Below, piece by piece: positions 15,124 through 22,379 of a DNA stretch of 43,427 bases (its first letter is position 1; the number at the start of each line of letters is the position of its first letter). Both the position numbers and the translations under genes were made by a program. Below the pieces are notes generated by a model, which searched no databases, was not told the DNA's origin, and worked only from the letters and a program-made list of their open reading frames with translations. This stretch comes from a virus: the IMG/VR virus record IMGVR_UViG_3300035138_000007, positions 1 through 43,427 of that record; one strand, 5' to 3'.

Positions 15124-15215
15124 CACCGTATTTCTTTTTCACTTCATTTCATGTTCCTCCTATATTTACTTGGTATAAATAATTATACGTAATACATTAA
15201 TATGATATTATTAAT

Positions 15216-15377
15216 TTATTTATCGTTCTTGCGTACCTTAGAGAAGTCCACGTCTTTAAATGGACAGTCACCTGCCTCTAGGTCACAGTCAACAGATAGC
15301 TCGTTGTCTATTCTGGGAAACTCAACCCATCGCATAGGTACTGGACAATAATCATCACAAAATTCTTCCTGTTCCAT
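15216..15377 (-). CDS. Small cysteine-rich acidic protein
   Basis: 53 residues starting at an ATG with TAGGAGA eight bases upstream. It has five cysteines (EEFCDDYCPVP near the N-terminus, then VDCDL and GDCPF), an acidic surface and a basic C-terminal KVRKNDK. The arrangement suggests a small zinc-binding fold. The start lies next to the stop of the following upstream gene. Function unknown. Confidence 0.55.
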   Translation of the reverse strand: MEQEEFCDDYCPVPMRWVEFPRIDNELSVDCDLEAGDCPFKDVDFSKVRKNDK

Positions 15378-15378
15378 T

Positions 15379-15627
15379 TTATTCTCCTATAGCATTAATA
15401 TTCTTGAATTGGTCATACTGACCGTGCTTTATCCTTTTAGCAATATTTGTAAGTACTTCGTACAAGTCGGGACCTTTCTCAGTGTACTCCTTTGGGTTAT
15501 CAATATAGCCAGACCTATCATAGTGTCTAACTAATACCTCCCACTCAGGCACTATATCGTCAGTGTATAACATTACTATACTTACCTTAAACCATGTAGA
15601 CGTAATTTTGTCTATTAACTCTTTCAT
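15379..15627 (-). CDS. Small hypothetical protein
   Basis: 82 residues from the ATG at 15627, five bases after AAAGGAG. An upstream ATG at 15651 has no such site. The product is alpha/beta (FKVSIVMLYTDDIVPEWEVL) with a charged C-terminal helix. It lies downstream of the helicase-like ATPase gene in the same direction. No family was recognised. Confidence 0.6.
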   Translation of the reverse strand: MKELIDKITSTWFKVSIVMLYTDDIVPEWEVLVRHYDRSGYIDNPKEYTEKGPDLYEVLTNIAKRIKHGQYDQFKNINAIGE

Positions 15628-15654
15628 AGCTTCTCCTTTAATGTAATTCATTGT

Positions 15655-16614
15655 TTACTCTAGTTCAGCCAACTCAGAACCACGAAACTCTCGGAAAGCA
15701 TCAGGACGACGAGGCCTATGGATAGCCTGGATGAAAGGATGATAAGTATTTCTATCCCAGAAGATGGTAAACTTAGGTGGAGTGTACCTAGCACGGCGGT
15801 GCTTAGTGAATGTAGCGAAGATGGTAGATTGAGTCTCATCATCTGGGTCTAGGTCTAGCTTAAGTATAGTATCATGCCACCACTTGAGATGACCTGAGCC
15901 GAACATATCCATAGAACGAGGTGATGGCATAGCGTTGCCTTCCTTATCCATCTGTATCTTACGAGTGTGATGGACTACTATAGACGCCATGCCTGGGTGG
16001 TGAGTCCAGAGTTCTTTGTCCTTCAATAACCTATCAATGTTACGAGTATACATCTTAATGTCATCTTCCTTTACCAAGTCATACCGAAACATCTTGAATA
16101 GCGGGTCAGTAACGAGAACAATAGGACGAAGTGGCAGCTCAGTTATCATTAGCTTAAGCTCATTACGTATGAACTGATAGCCGTTCTCAGTATCTATGTT
16201 CAAGTCCTCTGATACTCGCTCGATGATTAGGTTATCAGGCTTGGCGTACTGGTTAGCCATGTCGTCCTTGTTAGGGATAGGTAAGTCCTTAGCTAGAAAG
16301 ATAGCGCGGCTACCATCTTGATACTGTTCCATGCGCTCCTTGCTTTGAGATAAGTCCATCTCAGCCTGGATATAAAGGATGTTGGACTGAGTGGTAGAGA
16401 ATGTTAACCACTTAGAGCCACGAGCAAGGGAGTAAGCGGCGTGAGTAGCGAGTGCAGACTTGAATGTTCCCTCGTCTCCAAAGATAACAGCACGAGAGCC
16501 GACAGTGAGAATACCGGAGTGTATTAGTGGTACGACTGGTGGAGGAGAATAAGATTGGAGGTCATTGAGGGTAAGTAGACGTCCTTTACTTTGGGAGTAT
16601 ATGCTACTGGACAT
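15655..16614 (-). CDS. RepA/DnaB-fold ATPase, putative replicative helicase
   Basis: 319 residues from the ATG at 16614, which follows GGAGG by five bases. A longer frame from 16677 would cover the promoter. Walker A is GDEGTFKSA (46-54), with Phe where the last Gly is usual. Walker B is IVLVTDPL (D170). VVHHTRK (213-219) and FGSGHLKWWHDT (238-249) match the H3/H4 region of RepA-like helicases. The family forms ring ATPases that unwind DNA at forks. With the family A polymerase it gives a minimal replisome. No primase was recognised. Confidence 0.82.
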   Translation of the reverse strand: MSSSIYSQSKGRLLTLNDLQSYSPPPVVPLIHSGILTVGSRAVIFGDEGTFKSALATHAAYSLARGSKWLTFSTTQSNILYIQAEMDLSQSKERMEQYQDGSRAIFLAKDLPIPNKDDMANQYAKPDNLIIERVSEDLNIDTENGYQFIRNELKLMITELPLRPIVLVTDPLFKMFRYDLVKEDDIKMYTRNIDRLLKDKELWTHHPGMASIVVHHTRKIQMDKEGNAMPSPRSMDMFGSGHLKWWHDTILKLDLDPDDETQSTIFATFTKHRRARYTPPKFTIFWDRNTYHPFIQAIHRPRRPDAFREFRGSELAELE

Positions 16615-16647
16615 TAAACCTCCGTGATGATTGAGTGTGTCAGTTAT

Positions 16648-16677
16648 ATTATAATACGGAAGTGGATAAGTTGTCAA
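16648..16677 (-). promoter_or_regulatory. Sigma-70-type promoter of the helicase-like gene
   Basis: On the minus strand, TTGACA (16677-16672) and TATAAT (16653-16648) are separated by 18 bases, both full consensus. The start point would be near 16641, giving a leader of about 27 nt before the ATG at 16614. Confidence 0.88.
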
Positions 16678-16715
16678 CCACCACGGAACTGTTTAATGTT
16701 TAGGGAGTACCTGGA

Positions 16716-16934
16716 TTATTCAGGCTGGTCATCATACACTATGTTTAGTCTATATAGCGGCTTATCAAGTTCATATTCTTCCGGAGTTTTATTTAGTACC
16801 AGTCTGACTGATATATTAGCCAAGTATAAGTCAGTATCTTCCTCTGGCACATTGACTATAGGACCTGGTAATACCAGGTCTCCAGGCTTAACGTCTGCAA
16901 CTGTTATCTTTTCGTATTTTATTTTAGTTATCAT
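16716..16934 (-). CDS. Small beta-rich hypothetical protein
   Basis: 72 residues from the ATG at 16934, which overlaps the preceding stop (TAATG) with GGGAG eight bases upstream. The sequence YEKITVADVKPGDLVLPGPI suggests an SH3/KOW-like or head-to-tail beta fold. The C-terminus is acidic. No family was recognised. Confidence 0.62.
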   Translation of the reverse strand: MITKIKYEKITVADVKPGDLVLPGPIVNVPEEDTDLYLANISVRLVLNKTPEEYELDKPLYRLNIVYDDQPE

Positions 16935-17200
16935 TAATGCTCTCCCTTCATATGCTTTGATATTGCTTTTCTCCACTTGGATATAGTACTCCGATTAACT
17001 TCTCCACCAAAGGTACTGACTGATTCGTTAAGAGTCTGGGAGAGAATGATGGTGATGGGTACTCGGTACTTCTCCTCCAGAAGTTTCATTCGGTCAGTGA
17101 GAGGGAAGGAAGTAGTGTTGGAGATCTGATGCTTGGTATGAGGAGCTAGTTCCTTCCCATTCAGTACTCGACGGCGTAGTTCAGATGATGGTGTATTCAT
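16934..17200 (-). CDS. Putative helix-turn-helix protein
   Basis: 88 residues. The segment STFGGEVNRSTISKWRKAIS (about 62-81) has the spacing of a helix-turn-helix in which RSTISKWRK would be the recognition helix. The rest is basic. Such proteins act as small phage regulators or as replication adaptors. The ATG overlaps the preceding gene's stop, so it is coupled. The DNA-binding role is inferred from the motif. Confidence 0.62.
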   Translation of the reverse strand: MNTPSSELRRRVLNGKELAPHTKHQISNTTSFPLTDRMKLLEEKYRVPITIILSQTLNESVSTFGGEVNRSTISKWRKAISKHMKGEH

Positions 17201-17535
17201 TTTGCCTTCTTTCTGAGCTTACGGTACTCAGCCTGGATAGCTAAGATAAACTCTATTCCACCTTCTAAGTCGTATACATGGTAGTTATCATCATGCTCTA
17301 CACATTGCACTCCAGTTACTACATATATAGGACAGTCACCGCAATCAGTATATCTGTCTACAGCCTCGCATAAGAAACATGAGTAGCCGGTGTGAGTTAG
17401 GCCGTGATTTGACTCTACCATATACTTAGCTATTCTCCTAGTTAGTGGCTTACCAGTTTCTAAATGATGGTCACGCATCAGTTGTCTGGATTCAACTGTG
17501 AGGTCAAGAGCCTTAGATATTGATAATCTTTTCAT
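17197..17535 (-). CDS. Cysteine-rich hypothetical protein
   Basis: 112 residues. The centre holds CFLCEAVDRYTDCGDCP (about 54-70) followed by a further Cys-Val-Glu-His (about 83), giving five cysteines and a His in 33 residues, a likely zinc or metal centre. The N-terminus is a basic helix (SISKALDLTVESRQLMRDH). The C-terminus is lysine-rich. Suitable AGGAGG upstream. Similar small cysteine proteins are found across phage early operons. Function unknown. Confidence 0.65.
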   Translation of the reverse strand: MKRLSISKALDLTVESRQLMRDHHLETGKPLTRRIAKYMVESNHGLTHTGYSCFLCEAVDRYTDCGDCPIYVVTGVQCVEHDDNYHVYDLEGGIEFILAIQAEYRKLRKKAK

Positions 17536-17768
17536 AAGTCCTCCTCTATAAATTGTTTGTAGTCCATAGCCTGGTCAAGGGTGAATGGGATGCGGCAGTT
17601 GAAGCATAGGTTCCATTCCTGCCGTACCCACCTGGTGTTTCGGCTACCACAGATAGGACACTCGTGGCGAATAGCAAGGGATGGGTTGTCATGGTCTATT
17701 TCTTCCCAAGCATCTATCTCCTCGTCTGTTGGGTAGCCAGTGCACAGTCCGACTATTAGCTTAGTCAC
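17532..17768 (-). CDS. Zinc-ribbon protein, GTG start
   Basis: 78 residues from a GTG at 17768 which overlaps the preceding gene by eight bases and has GGAGG eleven bases upstream. Residues about 36-60 contain CPICGSRNT and CFNC, a classical C-x2-C ... C-x2-C zinc ribbon. The N-terminal part is acidic. The ribbon could bind nucleic acid or a protein partner. The stop is next to the following gene's start. Confidence 0.7.
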   Translation of the reverse strand: MTKLIVGLCTGYPTDEEIDAWEEIDHDNPSLAIRHECPICGSRNTRWVRQEWNLCFNCRIPFTLDQAMDYKQFIEEDL

Positions 17769-18210
17769 GAGGGTCAAGGCCTCCAAAGAGTATACGCCAT
17801 TGCTCAGGTAGTGTAATCTTGGGCCAGGGCTGTCCGGTCTTGCCTATCACGTAGCCCATAGAAGCCACTATCATTAGAGTTTGGAACTGTATGTCCAAAG
17901 GGTTAATTGTTCCGCTATGTATGAAGTATGCTTTGAGTACATGGAGGAATTCTCCGGATAGGAGTTTAGCAATTCCACTTAAAACCTCTGACTCTTCAAT
18001 TTCTCTTTCGTCTCCAAAGTACCTGGCGCTGAGTTCTATGGGACAGTGAGTAGATAGTTCACACTCGTTACATCTATGTTCACCAAAGGAAGGTATGCTA
18101 TGAGATACCTCCTTGGGCTTGTCTTCGTCGGATATTTTGCCTATGAGTTCCATCAGTTCATCTAACGAGTTTACGTTATGAATCTGTCCTTCAAATTCTT
18201 CACTTGTCAT
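17761..18210 (-). CDS. Hypothetical protein with Cys cluster
   Basis: 149 residues. HRCNECELSTHCP (about 46-58) gives a three-cysteine plus His cluster. The C-terminal part is alpha-helical and partly hydrophobic (DIQFQTLMIVASMGYVIGKT). It has an AGGAGG site and overlaps the start of the next gene. No family was recognised. Metal binding is likely from the cluster. Confidence 0.65.
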   Translation of the reverse strand: MTSEEFEGQIHNVNSLDELMELIGKISDEDKPKEVSHSIPSFGEHRCNECELSTHCPIELSARYFGDEREIEESEVLSGIAKLLSGEFLHVLKAYFIHSGTINPLDIQFQTLMIVASMGYVIGKTGQPWPKITLPEQWRILFGGLDPRD

Positions 18211-18212
18211 TG

Positions 18213-18431
18213 TTACTTTTCCTCCTCATCAAGGTATTTCAGTGACTTTTCAGGTATAATCCAAGGCATATCAGGGCTGCCTGCCCTGTCGTTATCAGCC
18301 ATAAACCATACATCTCCGTCTAAGTAAGGTAGAGATACCACAGTGCCAGTGTCTCCTTTACGTACATTTGCTCCTATGCGTCTGGCTGGTCTTGAGTTTA
18401 CAATTACTGCTTTTCGACTTACTTTATTCAT
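18213..18431 (-). CDS. Small SH3/KOW-like hypothetical protein
   Basis: 72 residues. The segment RIGANVRKGDTGTVVSLPYL is a typical KOW/SH3-like beta pattern (GxTGxV), followed by DVWFMADNDRAG and a Pro/Ile-rich end. AAAGGAAC lies seven bases before the ATG. Such domains bind RNA or ribosome-associated factors. The call is by pattern only. Confidence 0.6.
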   Translation of the reverse strand: MNKVSRKAVIVNSRPARRIGANVRKGDTGTVVSLPYLDGDVWFMADNDRAGSPDMPWIIPEKSLKYLDEEEK

Positions 18432-18453
18432 GTTACTTGTTCCTTTCTTTATT

Positions 18454-18639
18454 TTATTTCCAGAAGAATGCGTACTGCCACCAGTGACGTCGAGGCTTGT
18501 ATCCGTGAGCAGTAACTAAGTGACGTTCAAGGTAGTTGCCCACGAAACTAGCAGACCTTCGAGACATGAAGGCATGGAGACAGGTGGAGCAGTATGGGTT
18601 ACGCCTTGCTTCCTTTATCATCCGGTCATAGTTGGACAA
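18454..18639 (-). CDS. C2H2-like zinc-finger protein, TTG start
   Basis: 61 residues from a TTG at 18639, six bases after AAAGGAGGT. The in-frame ATG six codons upstream lies within that site. CSTC (about 17-20) and HLVTAH (about 39-44) make a C-x2-C-x(18)-H-x4-H spacing, like a long-linker C2H2 finger. The rest is basic and aromatic (RRHWWQYAFFWK at the end). A nucleic-acid-binding role is likely. Confidence 0.62.
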   Translation of the reverse strand: MSNYDRMIKEARRNPYCSTCLHAFMSRRSASFVGNYLERHLVTAHGYKPRRHWWQYAFFWK

Positions 18640-18675
18640 GGTATCACCTCCTTTCATAAGTTACTAAGTATTTAG

Positions 18676-18870
18676 CTAATGAATGTTTCTTTTTAGTAAC
18701 CAGTCATTGTTGTTCAGTAAATCAGAGTCATGACTTCCATTATAAAGTGTTTTATACTCAAGGTACTTACGATAATTGTATCCTGCTATAAATGCTTGAC
18801 GGTATGAGAATGTAGTTGGTAATATAAGTTCCTTTAGCTTCTTAACTGCTGCTTCATCTAGTTCAGACAT
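18676..18870 (-). CDS. Small hypothetical protein
   Basis: 64 residues with an N-terminal helix (EAAVKKLKELIL) and a Tyr-rich centre (AFIAGYNYRKYLEYKTLYNG). The ATG overlaps the end of the preceding 67-residue gene by eight bases. No cysteines. No family was recognised. Confidence 0.6.
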   Translation of the reverse strand: MSELDEAAVKKLKELILPTTFSYRQAFIAGYNYRKYLEYKTLYNGSHDSDLLNNNDWLLKRNIH

Positions 18871-19066
18871 GTAAGTTTCTCCTTCGTGCTAGGATTCGTT
18901 TCTTCTTCTGACTCCGGTGATGGATAAGCTGAGGGTTGTAGTCGTAGGATTCTCTCCAGTCTATCCGGAGTTGGTCTGCCTTACGCTTAGCCTCAGCTGC
19001 TGGTTTCTCTCTAAGATGGAGATAGAGAGAGGCTAGTTGGTCTCGAAGACCTTTCATAGTAGCCAT
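18863..19066 (-). CDS. Small highly basic helical protein
   Basis: 67 residues, strongly basic (REKPAAEAKRKADQLRIDW and SQKKKRILARRRNLHV). The N-terminal helix LRDQLASLYLHLREKPA may dimerise. Small basic peptides of this kind often bind nucleic acid. It overlaps the following gene by eight bases. The start is the first ATG, after a TAGGAGG site. No family was recognised. Confidence 0.62.
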   Translation of the reverse strand: MATMKGLRDQLASLYLHLREKPAAEAKRKADQLRIDWRESYDYNPQLIHHRSQKKKRILARRRNLHV

Positions 19067-19068
19067 GA

Positions 19069-19350
19069 TTAACCTCCTAATTTAGATGTGATTACTTCAG
19101 GTACCTCTCGACCTTTATCATTAGTAACGTACTTAATGTAAGGTACGTAACCTGAGAAGACCTTGCCTCGATGGTCAATGTAGGTGTTGCATATGCTGGA
19201 GACAGAGTAGAACTCCACTCGCTTAACACCTTGTTCCTTTACCACTCTAACTCTCAGGTGGTGGATAGGTCTGGTGCATAGATAGATACTATTTCCATCT
19301 AAGCCAGTAACGTGATGGTTAGATATACCTCCACAGTTTGGACATCTCAT
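19069..19350 (-). CDS. Zinc-ribbon hypothetical protein
   Basis: 93 residues beginning MRCPNCGGISNHH, with a later Cys at about 29 (IYLCTRP) and two Cys-free basic strands (HLRVRVVKEQGVKRVEFYS). The first CxxC and the following His/Cys look like a zinc ribbon. An AAAGGAGG site lies upstream. Probably nucleic-acid binding. No specific family. Confidence 0.67.
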   Translation of the reverse strand: MRCPNCGGISNHHVTGLDGNSIYLCTRPIHHLRVRVVKEQGVKRVEFYSVSSICNTYIDHRGKVFSGYVPYIKYVTNDKGREVPEVITSKLGG

Positions 19351-19363
19351 TGGTTCTCCTCCT

Positions 19364-20176
19364 TTATATTAAGAATCCTCCTGTTACTAAACCTTGTTCA
19401 GCAAGTACTTCCCTCGCCATGAATAAGTGGACTTGTGCTTTGGATACTACATGTAACCTAACCAGTGGGTAGTGACTGCGGATAGATTCGTAGAGACCTG
19501 AGGCTGACTCGACCTGGTCTGTATCGCTGTCTATAGTGTAGAGTAAAGTCAGCATCTTAGCCACCTCAGCACGGCAGACACCGTCTCCATGTTCCTCTAT
19601 GTGGCCTAGAAGTTCTATGAATCCTACCATACGTTTGTTATAGTTATGTAGGAGTAACTCTGGAGTCAGACGGCGGGCGTATAGACCGTTCAGATTATGC
19701 TCATTAGGTACTTGGTTAGCATAGGTTATATGACTCCACTCGAAGCCTCGCTGGCCTATGAATAGTGGTTGCATCTTACCAGCATCCTTTATCTCCCATT
19801 CACGGAAGGCAAGGATACCTCGGATAGCCCTCCGGTCTATAGGTGGAGGTAGAGGAGCAGTTAATGTGTTATCAAATCGAGTATATTTTCTACGTCTTTC
19901 CTTTAGCTTATGTACGAGGTTAGTAAGTTCCTGCTCTACTCCAGTGTGTACTGATAAGGACCTGATAGTATCGAGAGATCCCTCCACTGATGCAATCTTG
20001 TTACTGAATATGATGACAGCACTTGGTGGCATTGAGGGCATAGGAGACCTGATGTCTATCTCCGGAGGAGGCATGGTAACTTTGACAGGTATGTCCTCAA
20101 CTGCAATAGGCTTAGGCATAGGTGGAGCTATGTTATAGTTAGGTACTACATCTGTATCAAAGTCAAAGCTGTCCAT
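19364..20176 (-). CDS. Hypothetical protein, phage type
   Basis: 270 residues. The N-terminal 70 residues are Pro-rich and acidic (PNYNIAPPMPKPIAVEDIPV). The middle (ILAFREWEIKDAGKMQPLF ... PNEHNLNGLYARRL) is reminiscent of a widespread phage protein with a G-x-RAW ... CGIYA pattern, though the usual cysteines are absent. The C-terminus is helical. An upstream 54-residue gene overlaps its start by 14 bases. Function unknown. Confidence 0.6.
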   Translation of the reverse strand: MDSFDFDTDVVPNYNIAPPMPKPIAVEDIPVKVTMPPPEIDIRSPMPSMPPSAVIIFSNKIASVEGSLDTIRSLSVHTGVEQELTNLVHKLKERRRKYTRFDNTLTAPLPPPIDRRAIRGILAFREWEIKDAGKMQPLFIGQRGFEWSHITYANQVPNEHNLNGLYARRLTPELLLHNYNKRMVGFIELLGHIEEHGDGVCRAEVAKMLTLLYTIDSDTDQVESASGLYESIRSHYPLVRLHVVSKAQVHLFMAREVLAEQGLVTGGFLI

Positions 20177-20327
20177 TTACTTTCACCTTATCTGGTACAT
20201 GCTGAGGTACCGGAACTCCTGGAGTTACATACTTATCTGGGTCTGGAGCTGGTAGATACATAGGTTTCTTAGGCCTCTCAACTATATCTATATCATGTTC
20301 CTTTGTCTTAGGTGCTGATGTTCCCAT
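20163..20327 (-). CDS. Small proline/lysine-rich protein
   Basis: 54 residues from the ATG at 20327 after GGAGGTTAACT. The sequence is Pro-, Lys- and Asp-rich (ERPKKPMYLPAPDPDKYV) and probably lacks a fixed fold. The stop lies 14 bases inside the next gene, so the two are coupled. It was too short for ordinary calling. No family was recognised. Confidence 0.55.
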   Translation of the reverse strand: MGTSAPKTKEHDIDIVERPKKPMYLPAPDPDKYVTPGVPVPQHVPDKVKVNGQL

Positions 20328-20329
20328 AG

Positions 20330-20626
20330 TTAACCTCCATACTTTTTATACTTAGGACTATCTTCCTTATTACGGTAGTGCTGGGAGTAGCGTATAGTAT
20401 AGTGGGTGTAGCAATAAGGGCAGTAGTGAATAGTCACTCCATCAATAGTGTACACGTGCTGACCTATATCACCACAGTGAGGGTCAGGACAGAGTTCTCT
20501 TGGTAACCAGTGGAGATTACTATCCGGCATGTACTCCTGCTTGATAAATATGTAGTCGTAGGTAGCTATGTAACTACGCCAATGATAGTCAATGGATTCA
20601 GTTGATATTATATCTCCTTCATTCAT
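20330..20626 (-). CDS. Zinc-ribbon hypothetical protein
   Basis: 98 residues from the ATG at 20626; GTGs just upstream (20638, 20635) remain possible starts. The centre holds CPDPHCGDIGQH and HYCPYCYTHY, two CxxC-like pairs that make a zinc ribbon. The N-terminus is acidic and aromatic. It follows a 38-residue basic protein whose stop (20629) nearly touches this start. Probably nucleic-acid or protein binding. Confidence 0.67.
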   Translation of the reverse strand: MNEGDIISTESIDYHWRSYIATYDYIFIKQEYMPDSNLHWLPRELCPDPHCGDIGQHVYTIDGVTIHYCPYCYTHYTIRYSQHYRNKEDSPKYKKYGG

Positions 20627-20628
20627 AG

Positions 20629-20745
20629 CTACCACCACTCTCCGCTAGGTAGTCGATGATACTTCTTAATGTACCTAGCATATAAGTACAATCCGTACCA
20701 GTCGAGGTCTCTGATTAATAACCTTAATAGTATTAACCTTTTCAT
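20629..20745 (-). CDS. 38-residue basic amphipathic peptide
   Basis: The ATG lies five bases after GAGGTGA. The product (MKRLILLRLLIRDLDWYGLY and onward) is basic, Leu- and Tyr-rich and ends in GEWW. It looks like a membrane-active or surface-binding amphipathic helix, but a protein-interaction role is equally possible. It is part of a run of coupled mini-genes between 20626 and 21200. No family was recognised. Confidence 0.5.
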   Translation of the reverse strand: MKRLILLRLLIRDLDWYGLYLYARYIKKYHRLPSGEWW

Positions 20746-20754
20746 TACTTCACC

Positions 20755-20889
20755 TCAGAATTTAATCATTAGAACTATACAACTAGAGGCAAGCCAGCCA
20801 GACTTGGTTAGAGCTTCACGGGTACTGACTGCTTTCCCTTCCCATCTACTATGGTGAGGCAGATGTATGACTCGATAAGTATGAATCAC
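20755..20889 (-). CDS. 44-residue mini-protein with GTG start
   Basis: A GTG start (20889) overlaps the preceding TGA stop, with GGAGG four bases upstream. The product is His- and Ser-rich in its first half (MIHTYRVIHLPHHSRWEGKA) and hydrophobic near the end (SCIVLMIKF). Coupled to both neighbours. No family was recognised. Confidence 0.5.
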   Translation of the reverse strand: MIHTYRVIHLPHHSRWEGKAVSTREALTKSGWLASSCIVLMIKF

Positions 20890-21032
20890 TTTACCTCCAC
20901 TGTTCCGTCAGGTTTAATGATAGTAACTGGATGATACTTACCATCTGTTAGCCTACTCATAGGACGTTTAGTCTTGGCATGTAGGTTAATTCTACCAGCC
21001 ACTATGTAGAGTTTTGTGTCTTTAACTTCCAT
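20886..21032 (-). CDS. 48-residue mini-protein
   Basis: The ATG at 21032 follows GGAG by seven bases and lies four bases after the preceding stop. The product is beta-rich and basic (LYIVAGRINLHAKTKRPMSR, then TIIKPDGTVEVK). It may be a small nucleic-acid binder. No family was recognised. Confidence 0.5.
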   Translation of the reverse strand: MEVKDTKLYIVAGRINLHAKTKRPMSRLTDGKYHPVTIIKPDGTVEVK

Positions 21033-21035
21033 CAC

Positions 21036-21200
21036 TCACTCCATGTATTTTACGTTATGTCCATAGCCAAGTGTTTCTTGAATGCTATCCTTTGCCCCCT
21101 CCTCAAAATCGTCACAACCTATTGGTGACGCATAATCGGAGAGCTGCCAAGGCTCACAGTTTATTGAGTGTTTACATTTATGACATTTTACTTCCATCAT
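21036..21200 (-). CDS. 54-residue Cys-rich mini-protein
   Basis: Two adjacent ATGs (21200 and 21197) follow AGAGAGG. The sequence begins MMEVKCHKCKHSINCEPW, giving three cysteines in ten residues, and has another Cys at about 29 (IGCDD). It is acidic in the C-terminal half. A zinc-binding fold is likely. It overlaps the DenV-like gene by 23 bases. Confidence 0.55.
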   Translation of the reverse strand: MMEVKCHKCKHSINCEPWQLSDYASPIGCDDFEEGAKDSIQETLGYGHNVKYME

Positions 21201-21594
21201 TTACCTCTCTATCTGCCATGTAATCATCTACCCTACAGCCACAACCCTTAGCTTTTAGTAATTCCACCTGCTGTTCGACTGGCTGCCAGGGCTTAGGCAT
21301 AGGTATCGGCTCTGTACCATGTAACCAAGTATGGATGATAGCTGAGTAATCGCGGTCGTTATGCTTCATACCTCTGTGTTTCATCTCAGCTACTGCTTCA
21401 TCGTGTATCTTGACTAGTGATAGTGTCTTAACCTTATTATTATACCATCGTAGTACTTCAGGATGGTTAGCAAAGCCCACCTTCTGTCGATGGTACTTCT
21501 TATCCACTATAGTAGCAATACAATGTATCTCGTGGTGCTGTGCCACTAAGTGCTTATTACATAGGTACTTCACTGGTATGTCCCATACTCTCAT
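21178..21594 (-). CDS. denV-like: Pyrimidine-dimer DNA glycosylase, DenV-like
   Basis: 138 residues. The N-terminal 70 residues (MRVWDIPVKYLCNKHLVAQH, then HEIHCIATIV, HPEVLRWYN and HDEAVAEMKHRGMKHN) match the Pyr_excise family, whose founder is T4 endonuclease V. The expected catalytic glutamate is E22 in HHEIH. The T4 N-terminal Thr is replaced by Arg2, as in other members that start MR-x-WDI. The C-terminal 50 residues are an extra basic region with CGC. It would repair UV-damaged phage DNA. It has its own strong promoter at 21625-21654. Confidence 0.85.
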   Translation of the reverse strand: MRVWDIPVKYLCNKHLVAQHHEIHCIATIVDKKYHRQKVGFANHPEVLRWYNNKVKTLSLVKIHDEAVAEMKHRGMKHNDRDYSAIIHTWLHGTEPIPMPKPWQPVEQQVELLKAKGCGCRVDDYMADREVNDGSKMS

Positions 21595-21624
21595 AGACTA
21601 TCCTCCATTACATCTATATGCCGT

Positions 21625-21654
21625 ATTATACCACCTTGTTGTTGCCGTTGTCAA
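21625..21654 (-). promoter_or_regulatory. Sigma-70-type promoter of the DenV-like gene
   Basis: On the minus strand, TTGACA (21654-21649) and TATAAT (21630-21625) are separated by 18 bases, a full consensus match to both boxes. The start point would be near 21618, giving a 24-nt leader before the ATG at 21594. The element follows directly after an intrinsic terminator, so it opens a new unit. Confidence 0.9.
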
Positions 21655-21735
21655 CCCCCAGTACGACTCCATTACAAGCACGTAACAACTCCTCACCTCC
21701 CTTTGTTTACATTTTTGAACTTAATTTTACGCAAT

Positions 21736-21766
21736 AAAAAAGGGCCTGGTGGCAACTTCCAGACCC
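21736..21766 (-). terminator. Rho-independent terminator after the 170-residue protein gene
   Basis: On the minus strand, GGGTCTGG (21766-21759) pairs with CCAGGCCC (21749-21742), including one U-G pair, with a 9-base loop, followed directly by six T residues (21741-21736). It lies 22 bases after the gene that ends at 21788 and just before the DenV-like promoter, separating two units. Confidence 0.9.
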
Positions 21767-21787
21767 TCCTTGGTGGTCTACCTTGGC

Positions 21788-22300
21788 CTACTTTGCTATT
21801 CCGGCTTTCTTGAGAAGTGACTCCCTTATTGCAAACCTCTTGTTTTTGTCTCCTTCTCCCGAATCCCAAGCCTGCTGGTAGGTCTGCCCATCTTTGTATT
21901 CTTCATTGCCGAATTTTTCTAGCAGTTCTGCCGACGATTCGGAGTACTTTTTACCGCCTCCACCACCTCCGCCAGTTCTTTTGGATACAGACCCTTTGAT
22001 TAATTTGCAGGTTGAGGCAGTATCTCCGAAGTCATATGAGAACCATACCCCATCCGCTTGGTCTAATTTGCCCTCGGCCTTGAGTTTCTCAATAAATTTG
22101 TCAATCTGACCTTTGACTGTGATTGTCAATTCTTCAACGGCCTTTTGTTTGGCCTCGAGTTCCAGCTTGGCCTTATCTTTTTCCATTTTCGCCAATTGTT
22201 CACTGGCCTTGATAAGTTCGGCGATATTGTTCTCTTGTCCGTATTTGGTGATTAGTGCGACCAGTTCCTCTCTGGTCATGGTTGTTTCTGCATCAGCCAT
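21788..22300 (-). CDS. Helical protein with poly-Gly linker, own transcription unit
   Basis: 170 residues from the ATG at 22300, ten bases after GGAGGT. An earlier in-frame ATG overlaps that site and is rejected. Residues 10-80 form a charged coiled coil (ELIKASEQLAKMEKDKAKL). A middle beta segment WFSYDFGDTASTCKLIKG is followed by seven consecutive glycines (about 110-116) and a C-terminal module (SSAELLEKFGNEEYKDGQTY ... KNKRFAIRESLLKKAG) that looks like a small helical domain. It has its own promoter and terminator, so it is likely made in quantity. A DNA-organising role is possible, but no family was recognised. Confidence 0.7.
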   Translation of the reverse strand: MADAETTMTREELVALITKYGQENNIAELIKASEQLAKMEKDKAKLELEAKQKAVEELTITVKGQIDKFIEKLKAEGKLDQADGVWFSYDFGDTASTCKLIKGSVSKRTGGGGGGGKKYSESSAELLEKFGNEEYKDGQTYQQAWDSGEGDKNKRFAIRESLLKKAGIAK

Positions 22301-22379
22301 AATGTCTGACACCTCCATAATATTAATTTGTTAACGTGCTGGGTGGCCGTTACCACTGCCATACCACCACTATACCCAT

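Noticed and set aside
15076-15142. GTG start at 15142 for the gene ending at 14711
   Set aside because: The segment contains a TTGACA promoter box and the GGGAGG site for the ATG at 15076; AGGAGG is 13 bases from the GTG.
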